The notes under the pieces: generated by a model
What the model was told of the DNA's origin: nothing
The model's database searches: none
The model's input: the letters and a program-made list of their open reading frames with translations, nothing else
Made by a program: the position numbers and the translations under genes
Assembly: GCF_033063295.1 (NCBI RefSeq)
Contig: NZ_JAWJZH010000001.1
Coordinates: 2,108,001 to 2,172,000 of the forward strand
DNA: 64,000 nt
Reading direction: 5' to 3'
Origin: Nitrosomonas sp. Is35
GTDB lineage: Bacteria > Pseudomonadota > Gammaproteobacteria > Burkholderiales > Nitrosomonadaceae
Shown here: piece after piece, positions 35,563 through 43,517 of the stretch
How the letters are laid out: each line of letters begins with the position of its first letter
Position numbering within the stretch: position 1 is the stretch's first letter

Positions 35563-38307
35563 TTAAATCTTCAATGTAAAGCTCAAGCGGAAACTCACCG
35601 GTTCTACCGGATGAAAGTGAAAATCCCTCACGCCGTCAGTCGATTCACCGGGCAGCCGCGATGTATAAAAATAAGTGATCGCGGGATCGTTACGATCGAG
35701 CATATTGAACACCTCGGCCTGCAAGCTTAATTTTTTGTTGACTTCATAACCGAGCATGGCAGACAGCAGAATCGTGGAATCCGAGCGTTTACTGTTGTCT
35801 TCGATTAAAGGGCGCGGCCCTAAGAAACGTAACCGGGGGCCACCGAAAAAACCGCCAAAAATATGATGAAAAGTTGCGCCGGTTGCGACCACCGCCTCGA
35901 CCGAGTTCGGCACATAATTACCTTCATCCGGTACTTTATTGCGGAAACGTGCATGGGAAAAACTGACATCGGCGTCAAAGGTCAACCAATCCGTCGGTGA
36001 ATAGTAATTTGCAAACTCAAGCCCGTAGCGGCGGCTGGGGCGGCTGGCTTCGGTCGTTCCGGCATCCCCGACAAATAGCAGCTCTGAGTCAATATCCAGC
36101 CACCACAACGCCAGCGTGCTTTGCAATCCTTTGATCCGCACCGTGCGTGCACCAACCTCCGCACCATAAGTACGGACCAGCGGATCGGCACGCTGAACGG
36201 AATCACCGCTGAGCGGATCGATACGGGTGTTGATGCCGCGCGCATCGTTGCTATGAAACCCAAGACCGCCATTCAGATAAAACTCGGTATCCGCCCACGG
36301 TCCTAGAACCATGCCAAATTTAGGACTGACCAAGCCATCGTAGCGTTCGCCCATGTTCTGTCTGATATTGCTGTGATTCACGTCAAAGCGGAAACCGTCG
36401 AAACGCAACCCCAAACTGGTACGTAACCAATCCGTCCAGGTCAGCTTGTTTTCCGCGTACGGACTGATGCTGGTTACCCAGATGGTATCCTGGCGCGTGA
36501 TGCCGGTTCTTCTTTGTGCATGCGTTCTGGTCAGTGCGTTGTGAATATTATCGTTACGCACTTGCAAACCGAATGTGGTTTCCGAATCAACAGAACCGAT
36601 GGTGTGAAAAATCGTGTGGCTGCCCTTGAAGCCGGTTGTCCAACGATCGTCCGGTTGCCCGAATTGATCGCCGCACGTATTAAAAAGAGCTGGATTGAAT
36701 TGTCTCCCTGAATCCAATCCAGTTAAACCGGCACAGCCGACGGTGTTGGTGTATTCATTGTCATCCAGAAAATAGGTGAAGTTTGAGAACAGACCCAGCT
36801 TGGAATTCACCCCATAAACCATTAATTTAGTAATACTGTTCTCACCCCGGTGATGCCATTCACCAGTCAGGCTATAGCGCTGGCTGCTGCCGCCATCGGT
36901 AGGATCAAGCGCATCATAGCGGCCAATGACCCCTTGCTGCAGCGCGCGCCTTGGGATCTGATCGGTCGCTTTCCAATCGGACTTAGTGGCCATGGCGGTT
37001 ACACTCCAGCCATGATTGCCGTACTCCTGGCTATATCGCAACAGACCGTTAAATTTCAAATAATCGTTGCCAACCGTCCACGGACCATTGTTGTGCACGA
37101 TTTCTCCCGCATACAACAAATTACCCGTTCCTAATGCGCGGGAACCGGCGATCAATCCGCGGTAATAATCAAAGCTGCCTCCCGTGAATCTGACCATGGT
37201 TTCCGGTAGCTTTTTAAAATAGCGGATATTGGCCGAACCGGTACTGGAAAAATCTCCATTCTCGGCATAGTGCATGCCTTTTTTGTATTCCAGCGTTTCG
37301 ATCAGTTCCGGAATGAGAAAATTGGTATCTATCCAGCCTTGTCCGTGGGAATGCGATAATTGATTGACCGGCACGCCTTCAATCTGGGTTAGAAAATCGG
37401 TGCCGTGATCGAGATTGAATCCACGTAGAAAAAACTGATTGGCTTTGCCTTCGCCGCTGTGCTGTGTGGCGATCATGCCGGGAATGGTTTCCAGCACTTC
37501 CGCCGGACGCGTGATCGGCCGGAATTTGATCTGGGCTTGCCCCACGTTGCCTTGAGAAGCGCTATCGGCAACGCCTATCAGTGAATTGGCCCGCTCAGTC
37601 ACACGCATCTCGTTAAATACCACCCATTTTGCTTTACCTGCTTCAGGCTTGATTTCCGTCATTGATCTGGGGGTTGTATTGATCAATTGAGCAGTTTCTT
37701 GGGCATGCACGTTGTTACCAACGAAAAAAGTCAGTGCCAATATCACTAAACGCGCAATCAGTATGCCGGTGCCATGCAACAGTAAGGTGGCGAATACGAA
37801 CCCGGAGGTATAGGAAATCAGACTGGCGGAAGCGGATATTTCCTGGCCATGCGCGTAGCCATGGAAAAAAGCAAACAGCGCGATGATCAGCATATTAAGC
37901 GGGGCGCTAAATTGAATTTTGCGGATAATGAATACATTGAGTAGCAGGACGGACAGAAGAATGATATTTTCCGTATAGGGTAGTGCGATATCCACTGCAC
38001 CGGCAAATCCGCCAAGACTCATGACGCTGGCAAATACCAGGGGTAATACCCAGACAGCTTGTCCGCGCGATTGCGCGGCCCATATTCCTACCGCAATCAT
38101 GGTCAGAATATGATCCCACCCTTCCAATGGATGATGAAAACCGTCGTGCCAATCACTGCTAATGACAAGCATCATGGCCGGGTTTTGCGGCAGGAAAAAA
38201 GATAACAGCATGAGTGATCCAAACGCGAGGATCATGGTCGATCGTTTCTCAGATTTTTGAGTAACTTGCGGCATTTGCTTGAGACTTGAGCTAAAGATAA
38301 TTGCCAT
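35563..38307 (-). CDS. HupE/UreJ membrane domain fused to a TonB-dependent receptor
   Basis: About 914 residues if started at ATG 38307 (AAGAAG 5 bases upstream; TTG 38358, ATG 38274 and ATG 38235 are other options). Residues 25-205 form a HupE/UreJ-type domain: DWHDGFHHPLEGWDHILTM, WVLPLVFASVMSLGGFAG, LFAFFHGYAHGQEISA, and TSGFVFATLLLHGTGILIA. The next hydrophobic stretch ends NNVHAQE, resembling a signal cleavage site, and a complete receptor follows: plug with QFFLRGFNLDHGTDFLTQIE and GVPVNQLSHSHGQGW, then a long beta-barrel ending FRLSFTLKI. No stop, frameshift or ribosome binding site is seen at the joint. HupE proteins carry Ni, Co or Cu across the inner membrane, TonB receptors across the outer. 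Confidence 0.85.
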   Translation of the reverse strand: MAIIFSSSLKQMPQVTQKSEKRSTMILAFGSLMLLSFFLPQNPAMMLVISSDWHDGFHHPLEGWDHILTMIAVGIWAAQSRGQAVWVLPLVFASVMSLGGFAGAVDIALPYTENIILLSVLLLNVFIIRKIQFSAPLNMLIIALFAFFHGYAHGQEISASASLISYTSGFVFATLLLHGTGILIARLVILALTFFVGNNVHAQETAQLINTTPRSMTEIKPEAGKAKWVVFNEMRVTERANSLIGVADSASQGNVGQAQIKFRPITRPAEVLETIPGMIATQHSGEGKANQFFLRGFNLDHGTDFLTQIEGVPVNQLSHSHGQGWIDTNFLIPELIETLEYKKGMHYAENGDFSSTGSANIRYFKKLPETMVRFTGGSFDYYRGLIAGSRALGTGNLLYAGEIVHNNGPWTVGNDYLKFNGLLRYSQEYGNHGWSVTAMATKSDWKATDQIPRRALQQGVIGRYDALDPTDGGSSQRYSLTGEWHHRGENSITKLMVYGVNSKLGLFSNFTYFLDDNEYTNTVGCAGLTGLDSGRQFNPALFNTCGDQFGQPDDRWTTGFKGSHTIFHTIGSVDSETTFGLQVRNDNIHNALTRTHAQRRTGITRQDTIWVTSISPYAENKLTWTDWLRTSLGLRFDGFRFDVNHSNIRQNMGERYDGLVSPKFGMVLGPWADTEFYLNGGLGFHSNDARGINTRIDPLSGDSVQRADPLVRTYGAEVGARTVRIKGLQSTLALWWLDIDSELLFVGDAGTTEASRPSRRYGLEFANYYSPTDWLTFDADVSFSHARFRNKVPDEGNYVPNSVEAVVATGATFHHIFGGFFGGPRLRFLGPRPLIEDNSKRSDSTILLSAMLGYEVNKKLSLQAEVFNMLDRNDPAITYFYTSRLPGESTDGVRDFHFHPVEPVSFRLSFTLKI

Positions 38308-38335
38308 TATCTTCTTAACGCAAGAGGGTTCGAAA

Positions 38336-38366
38336 GTGACAAATTGCCACAGCGGCAATTTGTCAC
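38336..38366. promoter_or_regulatory. Perfect palindrome, putative operator of the metal operon
   Basis: Arms GTGACAAATTGCC (38336-38348) and GGCAATTTGTCAC (38354-38366) are exact reverse complements around the 5-base spacer ACAGC. It lies 29 bases before the preferred start of the HupE-TonB gene and 225 bases after the second hpnG. Neither side has a T run, so it is not a standard terminator. A dimeric regulator site is the likeliest meaning. Confidence 0.6.
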
Positions 38367-38590
38367 ACTTAACCTAGAGCCGGATCGGAACGATTATTTG
38401 GATAGGGAAAAACACAAGCTGCCAGAATTTTTCCAAAAGACTGGGAATGATCCGATTCGATAAATACAATTCTGATCAGTGACTTATTCTGTAGCACAGC
38501 ATGGTTATTGGATGTAATCCTGATAGACAGCGGCAAGTGACAATGTCCGATCGGCTCAAACAGAGTCGGGTCAATGGCACCGGCTTAGAT

Positions 38591-39289
38591 TCAGGCCAAC
38601 CCTGTACCGGCGGATTGAATAACCTTTGATAAAGTTTTGCGTGCCGCACGCATACCGGCACCCATTTGCAGCAACGTGCCGATACGAACTGCGCGTTTCA
38701 GCAGCAATGCCGTAAGGCGTAGCGGATTCACACCGCCATCGGGATACACGGCGCTGAGCAATGCTTCCGGTGGCGAGAAATGAAGCGGATCGATAATAGC
38801 GCGCACAGCAATGAACGGGATGCCTGCTGCTGCTGCCACTTGCGCCACGGCGGCGCTTTCCATATCCACCGCACAGGCACCGGTGACTTGCGCCAGATTG
38901 CGTTTGGCTTTTTCATCCGTCAGCGGCACAGCACTGTCCGCCAATCCGCCGTTGACGACGGTAATATCGATGGCCAGTAAACTTTGCAGCCGGTCACGCC
39001 ATGCCAAATCAACCGGCAACTGTTCACCTGCGTGAATGACATCCGGCAAAACCAGGTCGCCTGGTTTTAGGGTGGAATCCAACGCGCCGGCAACACCAAA
39101 GCTCACCAGCGCCATCGCACCCTGTTGATACAACCCTTCGGCGGCCGCACCCGCAGCCTGCGCGCCCATGCCGCTTAACCACAAGCACGCATGGTCATTC
39201 AGCTGCACCATTCGATTGAATGGAATCCGCGCCGGTACTATGCAACTGGCTTCAGCCCGTAAGGCTGTCACCAGTCCGGTTACACGCAC
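38591..39289 (-). CDS. hpnG: Hopanoid-associated phosphorylase HpnG
   Basis: 232 residues from GTG 39289, which overlaps the end of shc by 10 bases; ATG 39334 would give a longer overlap. VTGLVTALRAEASC, MALVSFGVAGALDSTLKPGD, GACAVDMESAAVAQVAAAAG and FIAVRAIIDPLHFSPPEAL define the family. It cleaves adenosylhopane with phosphate to yield ribosyl-phosphate hopane on the way to bacteriohopanetetrol. Direct coupling to shc supports this as the true hopanoid gene, in contrast to the copy at 31258. Confidence 0.88.
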   Translation of the reverse strand: MRVTGLVTALRAEASCIVPARIPFNRMVQLNDHACLWLSGMGAQAAGAAAEGLYQQGAMALVSFGVAGALDSTLKPGDLVLPDVIHAGEQLPVDLAWRDRLQSLLAIDITVVNGGLADSAVPLTDEKAKRNLAQVTGACAVDMESAAVAQVAAAAGIPFIAVRAIIDPLHFSPPEALLSAVYPDGGVNPLRLTALLLKRAVRIGTLLQMGAGMRAARKTLSKVIQSAGTGLA

Positions 39290-41283
39290 GCGGCGACTGT
39301 TCTGGTCAGCGCACGGTAACGCGCCAGCGCCCATATCGGGAAGAATTTTGAATAACCGTGATAGCGCAAATAGAACACGCGCGGAAAGCCAGGCGCAGTG
39401 AACCAAGGATCTTCCCACAAGTGATCGCTGGATTGATTGCGCAACAGATAATTAATTCCTTTGCGAACCGATTCGCTGTTGACCTCACCCGCTGCCATTA
39501 AGCCCAGTACAGCCCAAGCGGTTTGGAATGCCGTGCTGGTTTCGGGAAACCGCCCCGCCAGTTGCTTATCCAAATAAGAATCGTTGGTTTCACCCCAGCC
39601 GCCATCGGCTCTTTGCACCGATTCCAGCCACTTCACGGCGCGGCGCACGGAATGGTGTTGCATATCGAACTTGGCCAGTTGGAAAGCTTCCAGCACTGAC
39701 CATGTGCCATAAATATAATTAGTGCCCCAGCGCCCGAACCAGGAACCGTCTTGCTCCTGTTCGCGCAACAAAAAGCTGATGCCGCGCCACACTTCGAGCT
39801 GGTGCCTGCCATATTTTCCCAGCAAACCGACACAACGCGCGGTCACATCGCTAGTGGGCGGATCGATCAGAGCGCCATGATCGGCGAAAGGAATTTCATT
39901 CAAATAGTGATGGGTGTTATCGATATCGAAAGCGGCAAAGCCACCGTTACGCGATTGCATACCTGCCAGCCAATTGGCTGCGCGCTCCAGCGATTTATGA
40001 TGCCGCTCCGCGCCGCCTTGATCCAACGCCCATGCCACAGCGGCAGTATCGTCCAGATCCGGATAATGCGGATTGGCGTACTGAAACGCCCAACCGCCGC
40101 CCAACAATTCAGGACGTTTGTCGCGCCAATCGCCCGGCTCGTCCAAAACCTGCTGCTCAACCAGCCAATCCAATGCTTTCAATACCGGTTCTTGACCGGT
40201 GGTTGGATCTTCCTGCAATGCCAAGCTGGTCAATACCGTATCCCAGACCGGCGATGTACAGGGCTGACACCAAATGCGCTCGCCTTCGTCGACCAGCAAT
40301 CCACGCAGCGCGTTACGGCATTGCACTCGATTAGGGTGATCATAGGCATAGCCCAACAGCGTCAATGCTTCATGCGCATTAACCATGGCCGGAAAAATCG
40401 CACCGATACCGCACTCGCCATTCAGACGTTCAAGCGTCCAGCGTTCCGCTTTACGGATCGAATATTGCCGGATTGATTGCGGCAGCTTCGGCTCCACCCG
40501 CGACAAAATACGCTCAACCAGCATAAATGCGCGCTTCAGAACGGTATCCGCTCTGGGAAAATAATTTTTTTCCTCTTCCGGCGGCACGATAAACAATTCG
40601 CGAATATTCACTTTACGCGGATTGATCGCACGCGCTTTCATGGTGCACAGAATGGACAGCGGTATCATCACGGTACGTGACCAGTACGAAACTTTGCTGA
40701 TATGAAAAGGAAACCAGCTTGGCAGCAGCACCAGTTCCGATGGCACCACCGGCACGCCACGCCACGGGATCTGATCGTACATAGCCAGCAACAAACGCGT
40801 GAACACATTGGCTTTGGCTGCCCCGCCGCGTTCCAAAATAGCTTCCCGTGCGCGCACCATGTGCGGCGCATCAGTCGAGTCCCCCACCAGCTTCAGCGCA
40901 TAGTACGATTTGATCGTGCAGCTGATATCAAACGCGCCGCCATAATAGAGCGGCCAGCCGCCGTGCGTCATGTCCTGCTTGTCACGGATAAAACGGGCGA
41001 TCTTGTTTTCCAAAATCACGTCGATCTCATCCATGAAGTGCATCATTAAAATATACTCGGCCGGGATCGTGCAGTCCGCTTCCAGCGGAAAACACCAGTG
41101 TCCGTCCGGATTTTGTAATGCCAGCATGGCTGTACGAGCTTGGTCAAATTTCGTTTCCAGCTCGGCGGTGTTGATACCATCCTGATTCAGGGTTGTTGCC
41201 ATATCCGATTCAGGGGTTTCACCGTTAACCGTAAAATCACTTTGTTGCTGCGATAGATTCGCTACTCTCTGAAGTCCGTCCAT
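39280..41283 (-). CDS. shc: Squalene-hopene cyclase
   Basis: 667 residues. The catalytic acid motif is DLDDTAAVAWAL (D-x-D-D-T-A), and several QW repeats are visible, such as QNPDGHWCFPLEADCT, GMQSRNGGFAAFD, EQEQDGSWFGRWGTNY and VQRADGGWGETNDSY. It cyclises squalene to hopene at the inner membrane. A hydrophilic extension of about 45 residues precedes the first QW repeat. hpnG overlaps its 3' end. Confidence 0.96.
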   Translation of the reverse strand: MDGLQRVANLSQQQSDFTVNGETPESDMATTLNQDGINTAELETKFDQARTAMLALQNPDGHWCFPLEADCTIPAEYILMMHFMDEIDVILENKIARFIRDKQDMTHGGWPLYYGGAFDISCTIKSYYALKLVGDSTDAPHMVRAREAILERGGAAKANVFTRLLLAMYDQIPWRGVPVVPSELVLLPSWFPFHISKVSYWSRTVMIPLSILCTMKARAINPRKVNIRELFIVPPEEEKNYFPRADTVLKRAFMLVERILSRVEPKLPQSIRQYSIRKAERWTLERLNGECGIGAIFPAMVNAHEALTLLGYAYDHPNRVQCRNALRGLLVDEGERIWCQPCTSPVWDTVLTSLALQEDPTTGQEPVLKALDWLVEQQVLDEPGDWRDKRPELLGGGWAFQYANPHYPDLDDTAAVAWALDQGGAERHHKSLERAANWLAGMQSRNGGFAAFDIDNTHHYLNEIPFADHGALIDPPTSDVTARCVGLLGKYGRHQLEVWRGISFLLREQEQDGSWFGRWGTNYIYGTWSVLEAFQLAKFDMQHHSVRRAVKWLESVQRADGGWGETNDSYLDKQLAGRFPETSTAFQTAWAVLGLMAAGEVNSESVRKGINYLLRNQSSDHLWEDPWFTAPGFPRVFYLRYHGYSKFFPIWALARYRALTRTVAACV

Positions 41284-41424
41284 ATATTCCTAACACTGTA
41301 CGTTACAAATTCCCCAATGGATAAAACACTTGCTGCGATCCAAACTGATTTTATTTTTACATAAGAGCGGCTTCCTGCCGATGCCTTGCTGCAAAAGCCA
41401 TGAAACGATGATTATACCGGCTCG

Positions 41425-42249
41425 TTACTTTTGCTTTTTTCCGTCTTTTTCAAAAGGATTATCCTGAAAATGCTCATAGTCATAAAGATCTAATGGCAGT
41501 TTGCCATCATGCACGAGAAATTCGCGTTGTTGCAACGAGGCTTCCCGCACAAACAAATAGGGATCGATTGCAGCTTCATCGCGAATTCGCATCGGACCGA
41601 TCAAGCGCGCGCGCTTATCGATCGCCCCCAGAATGGTCAGAGGAGCCGCGAAGTAGGAACCCACCACAAGACCGGCATAAAAAAGCACATTGGTGAAAAT
41701 ACCGACGGGAATATTCGTGACGTCACGTTCACTGCTGGGCCCCACGAGCGGAATAAACAGATAAGATCCTGGATTTACTCCCCAGACACCCAGCGTTTGG
41801 CCGAAATCCTCATCATGCTTTTGCAGCCCCATATGCGTCGCCATATCAAAAAGTCCGAACATGCCGACTGTTGAATTCACAAAAAAACGTAAGGTATCCG
41901 AGGCACCCTGCGTCACTTTTCCCTGCAGAAAAGAATTCAGTGCAACGTTCGGATAAGACAAATTATCGTAGAAATTTCCGATCGACCGCTGCGCAGCATT
42001 GGGAACATAATCAATGTAAGCATTCACAATCGGCACAAACACGGTCCGATCCACTTTGTCGGTAATATCGTAGGAAGCGCGATTAATTTTTTCGTGCGGG
42101 TCGGCCGGATCCAAATCCTGATTGCTATTTTTTGGAGCTGATACACAGCCTTGCAAAGCAACAATGCTGATAAACAATAAAACAACCATTAAGCGGCTAT
42201 GATTAATTATCGAATTTGTATTTCTCAAGATACGAATATTCTCATTCAT
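41425..42249 (-). CDS. mlaA: MlaA/VacJ-family outer-membrane lipoprotein
   Basis: 274 residues. After a basic N-terminus a hydrophobic stretch ends in VALQGCVSAP, a lipobox. Family blocks follow: DPHEKINRASYDITDKVDR, NAYIDYVPNAAQRSIGNFYDNL, LRFFVNSTVGMFGLFDMA, DFGQTLGVWGVNPGSYLFIP and DPYLFVREASL. MlaA sits in the outer membrane with porins and removes misplaced phospholipids from the outer leaflet. The neighbouring hopanoid genes fit with outer-membrane lipid order. The start might be the internal Met just before the hydrophobic stretch. Confidence 0.94.
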   Translation of the reverse strand: MNENIRILRNTNSIINHSRLMVVLLFISIVALQGCVSAPKNSNQDLDPADPHEKINRASYDITDKVDRTVFVPIVNAYIDYVPNAAQRSIGNFYDNLSYPNVALNSFLQGKVTQGASDTLRFFVNSTVGMFGLFDMATHMGLQKHDEDFGQTLGVWGVNPGSYLFIPLVGPSSERDVTNIPVGIFTNVLFYAGLVVGSYFAAPLTILGAIDKRARLIGPMRIRDEAAIDPYLFVREASLQQREFLVHDGKLPLDLYDYEHFQDNPFEKDGKKQK

Positions 42250-42551
42250 TTACGTGTAAAACAATTAACCTGTAAATTTCATAGCAGAAAAACCATTGAT
42301 CCGCTCTGCGGATGATCTGAGCAAATAAACTTCTGGCTTCTGAATCAACTGATAACGGCGAGCTCCATTTACTATTGCTACCCGCCTGTTCTTGTGTCAT
42401 TTTTCCAGTCAAAAATTAATCCAGCCGAAGTATACACTACTACTTTGACATCATGTTTTGCTGCCTCAGCTATTCCGGTTTTTGACCGGATATGCTTTAT
42501 GCTCCGGATTAATCTTGTTGAGGGTGTGCACTAGGCTAAAGAACGCACTAC
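42250..42551. other. 302-base gap where exbD would be expected
   Basis: Both strands were read. No frame resembling ExbD (short N-terminal region with one membrane helix and the D-x-x-L-x-x-L-I-F motif) is present, and no RNA or repeat is seen. Confidence 0.4.
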
Positions 42552-43160
42552 TCAGCTTTCTCGTTCCCCGTGAACCATTTCGACTAACTTCAAAGCTTGC
42601 AATTCCATTTCAATGACGATGTCGTCGACTTTGGCGCGAAAATGACGGTAGAAAATCATGCTGGGAATCGCCACCAGTATCCCGAAAGCCGCATTATACA
42701 AAGCGACTGAAATTCCGTATGCGAGTTGCGCCGGGTTGCTGCCCGTTGGAGAATTCGAACCGAAAATCTCGATCATACCCACCAATGTTCCAAACAAACC
42801 CATCAAAGGACTCAATGCCGCAATCGTCCCCAGCGTTGTCAAATAGCGATTCAGATCGTGCGCGATCACCCGGCCCGATTCTTCAATGGATTCTTTCATC
42901 ACTTCGCGGGTGCTTTTAACATTTTTAAGCCCGGCGGCAAGAATTTGCCCCAGCGGCGAGTGCTGCTGTAAGCGCGCCAGCATCTCTGCATTCACACCAT
43001 TACGTTTATATTCGTTCAACACCCTGGGCAGCAATTCCTTTGGTGAAACAATACGCAACCGCAATGTCCACATGCGCTCCCCGATGATGCCCAAAGCCAC
43101 GACAGAAGCAATGATGATCGGCCAGATTGGCCATCCGGCCGCTTGAATTAACGATAACAC
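42552..43160 (-). CDS. exbB: MotA/TolQ/ExbB proton channel family protein
   Basis: 202 residues with three membrane segments (WPIIIASVVALGIIGERMW, TTLGTIAALSPLMGLFGTLVGMIEIF, LAYGISVALYNAAFGILVAIPSMIFY), the ExbB/TolQ topology and the conserved GLFGTV-like block. It would convert proton motive force to work on TonB, helping receptors such as the one at 35563. No exbD follows. Divergent from xseA across a 357-base gap. Confidence 0.9.
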   Translation of the reverse strand: MLSLIQAAGWPIWPIIIASVVALGIIGERMWTLRLRIVSPKELLPRVLNEYKRNGVNAEMLARLQQHSPLGQILAAGLKNVKSTREVMKESIEESGRVIAHDLNRYLTTLGTIAALSPLMGLFGTLVGMIEIFGSNSPTGSNPAQLAYGISVALYNAAFGILVAIPSMIFYRHFRAKVDDIVIEMELQALKLVEMVHGERES

Positions 43161-43305
43161 GTGATAATCTCCTCACTCTCTATATAGATCCGGGTATTAT
43201 TCTGTGGCTTACTATATTACCCGATTAATTGATTTCGTAATGATGCTCGATTCGGCATGCAATGTATCGTGATCGCCGTTTTGCTGCAAAAAAAATACCG
43301 ATTTT

Positions 43306-43328
43306 CTATCCACAATTTCTGTGGATAA
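43306..43328. promoter_or_regulatory. Paired inverted DnaA-box-like sites upstream of xseA
   Basis: CTATCCACA on the plus strand at 43306-43314 and TTATCCACA, the exact E. coli DnaA-box consensus, on the minus strand at 43320-43328, 5 bases apart. About 120 bases of very AT-rich DNA follow. The other usual neighbours of an origin (dnaA, dnaN, gidA) are absent. Confidence 0.45.
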
Positions 43329-43517
43329 GTTTGTGAGTATGTAACCAATACGAGAATTAAGTTGCCCAATTCAAACATTTTTTCTAGTTTGATTATTTTT
43401 TAATCTCGAATGATACTGATTAATAAACAATAATTTACTTTAAAATTATAGCATTCTCCAGGACTTAAACGCTACACCGGCTCTGTTTCGATCAACAGGT
43501 GAAGATTGCCGATCTCT

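Noticed and set aside
35563-37700. Receptor as a separate gene with its own start at the joint
   Set aside because: The only nearby start-like codons (a GTG in the hydrophobic stretch) lack a ribosome binding site and would give a signal peptide without positive charges.
38336-38366. Palindrome read as the terminator of hpnG
   Set aside because: No T run follows on either strand and it lies more than 220 bases past the hpnG stop; an operator fits better.
39751-40476. 241-codon plus-strand frame within shc
   Set aside because: Antisense to strongly conserved QW and DxDD regions; a shadow frame.
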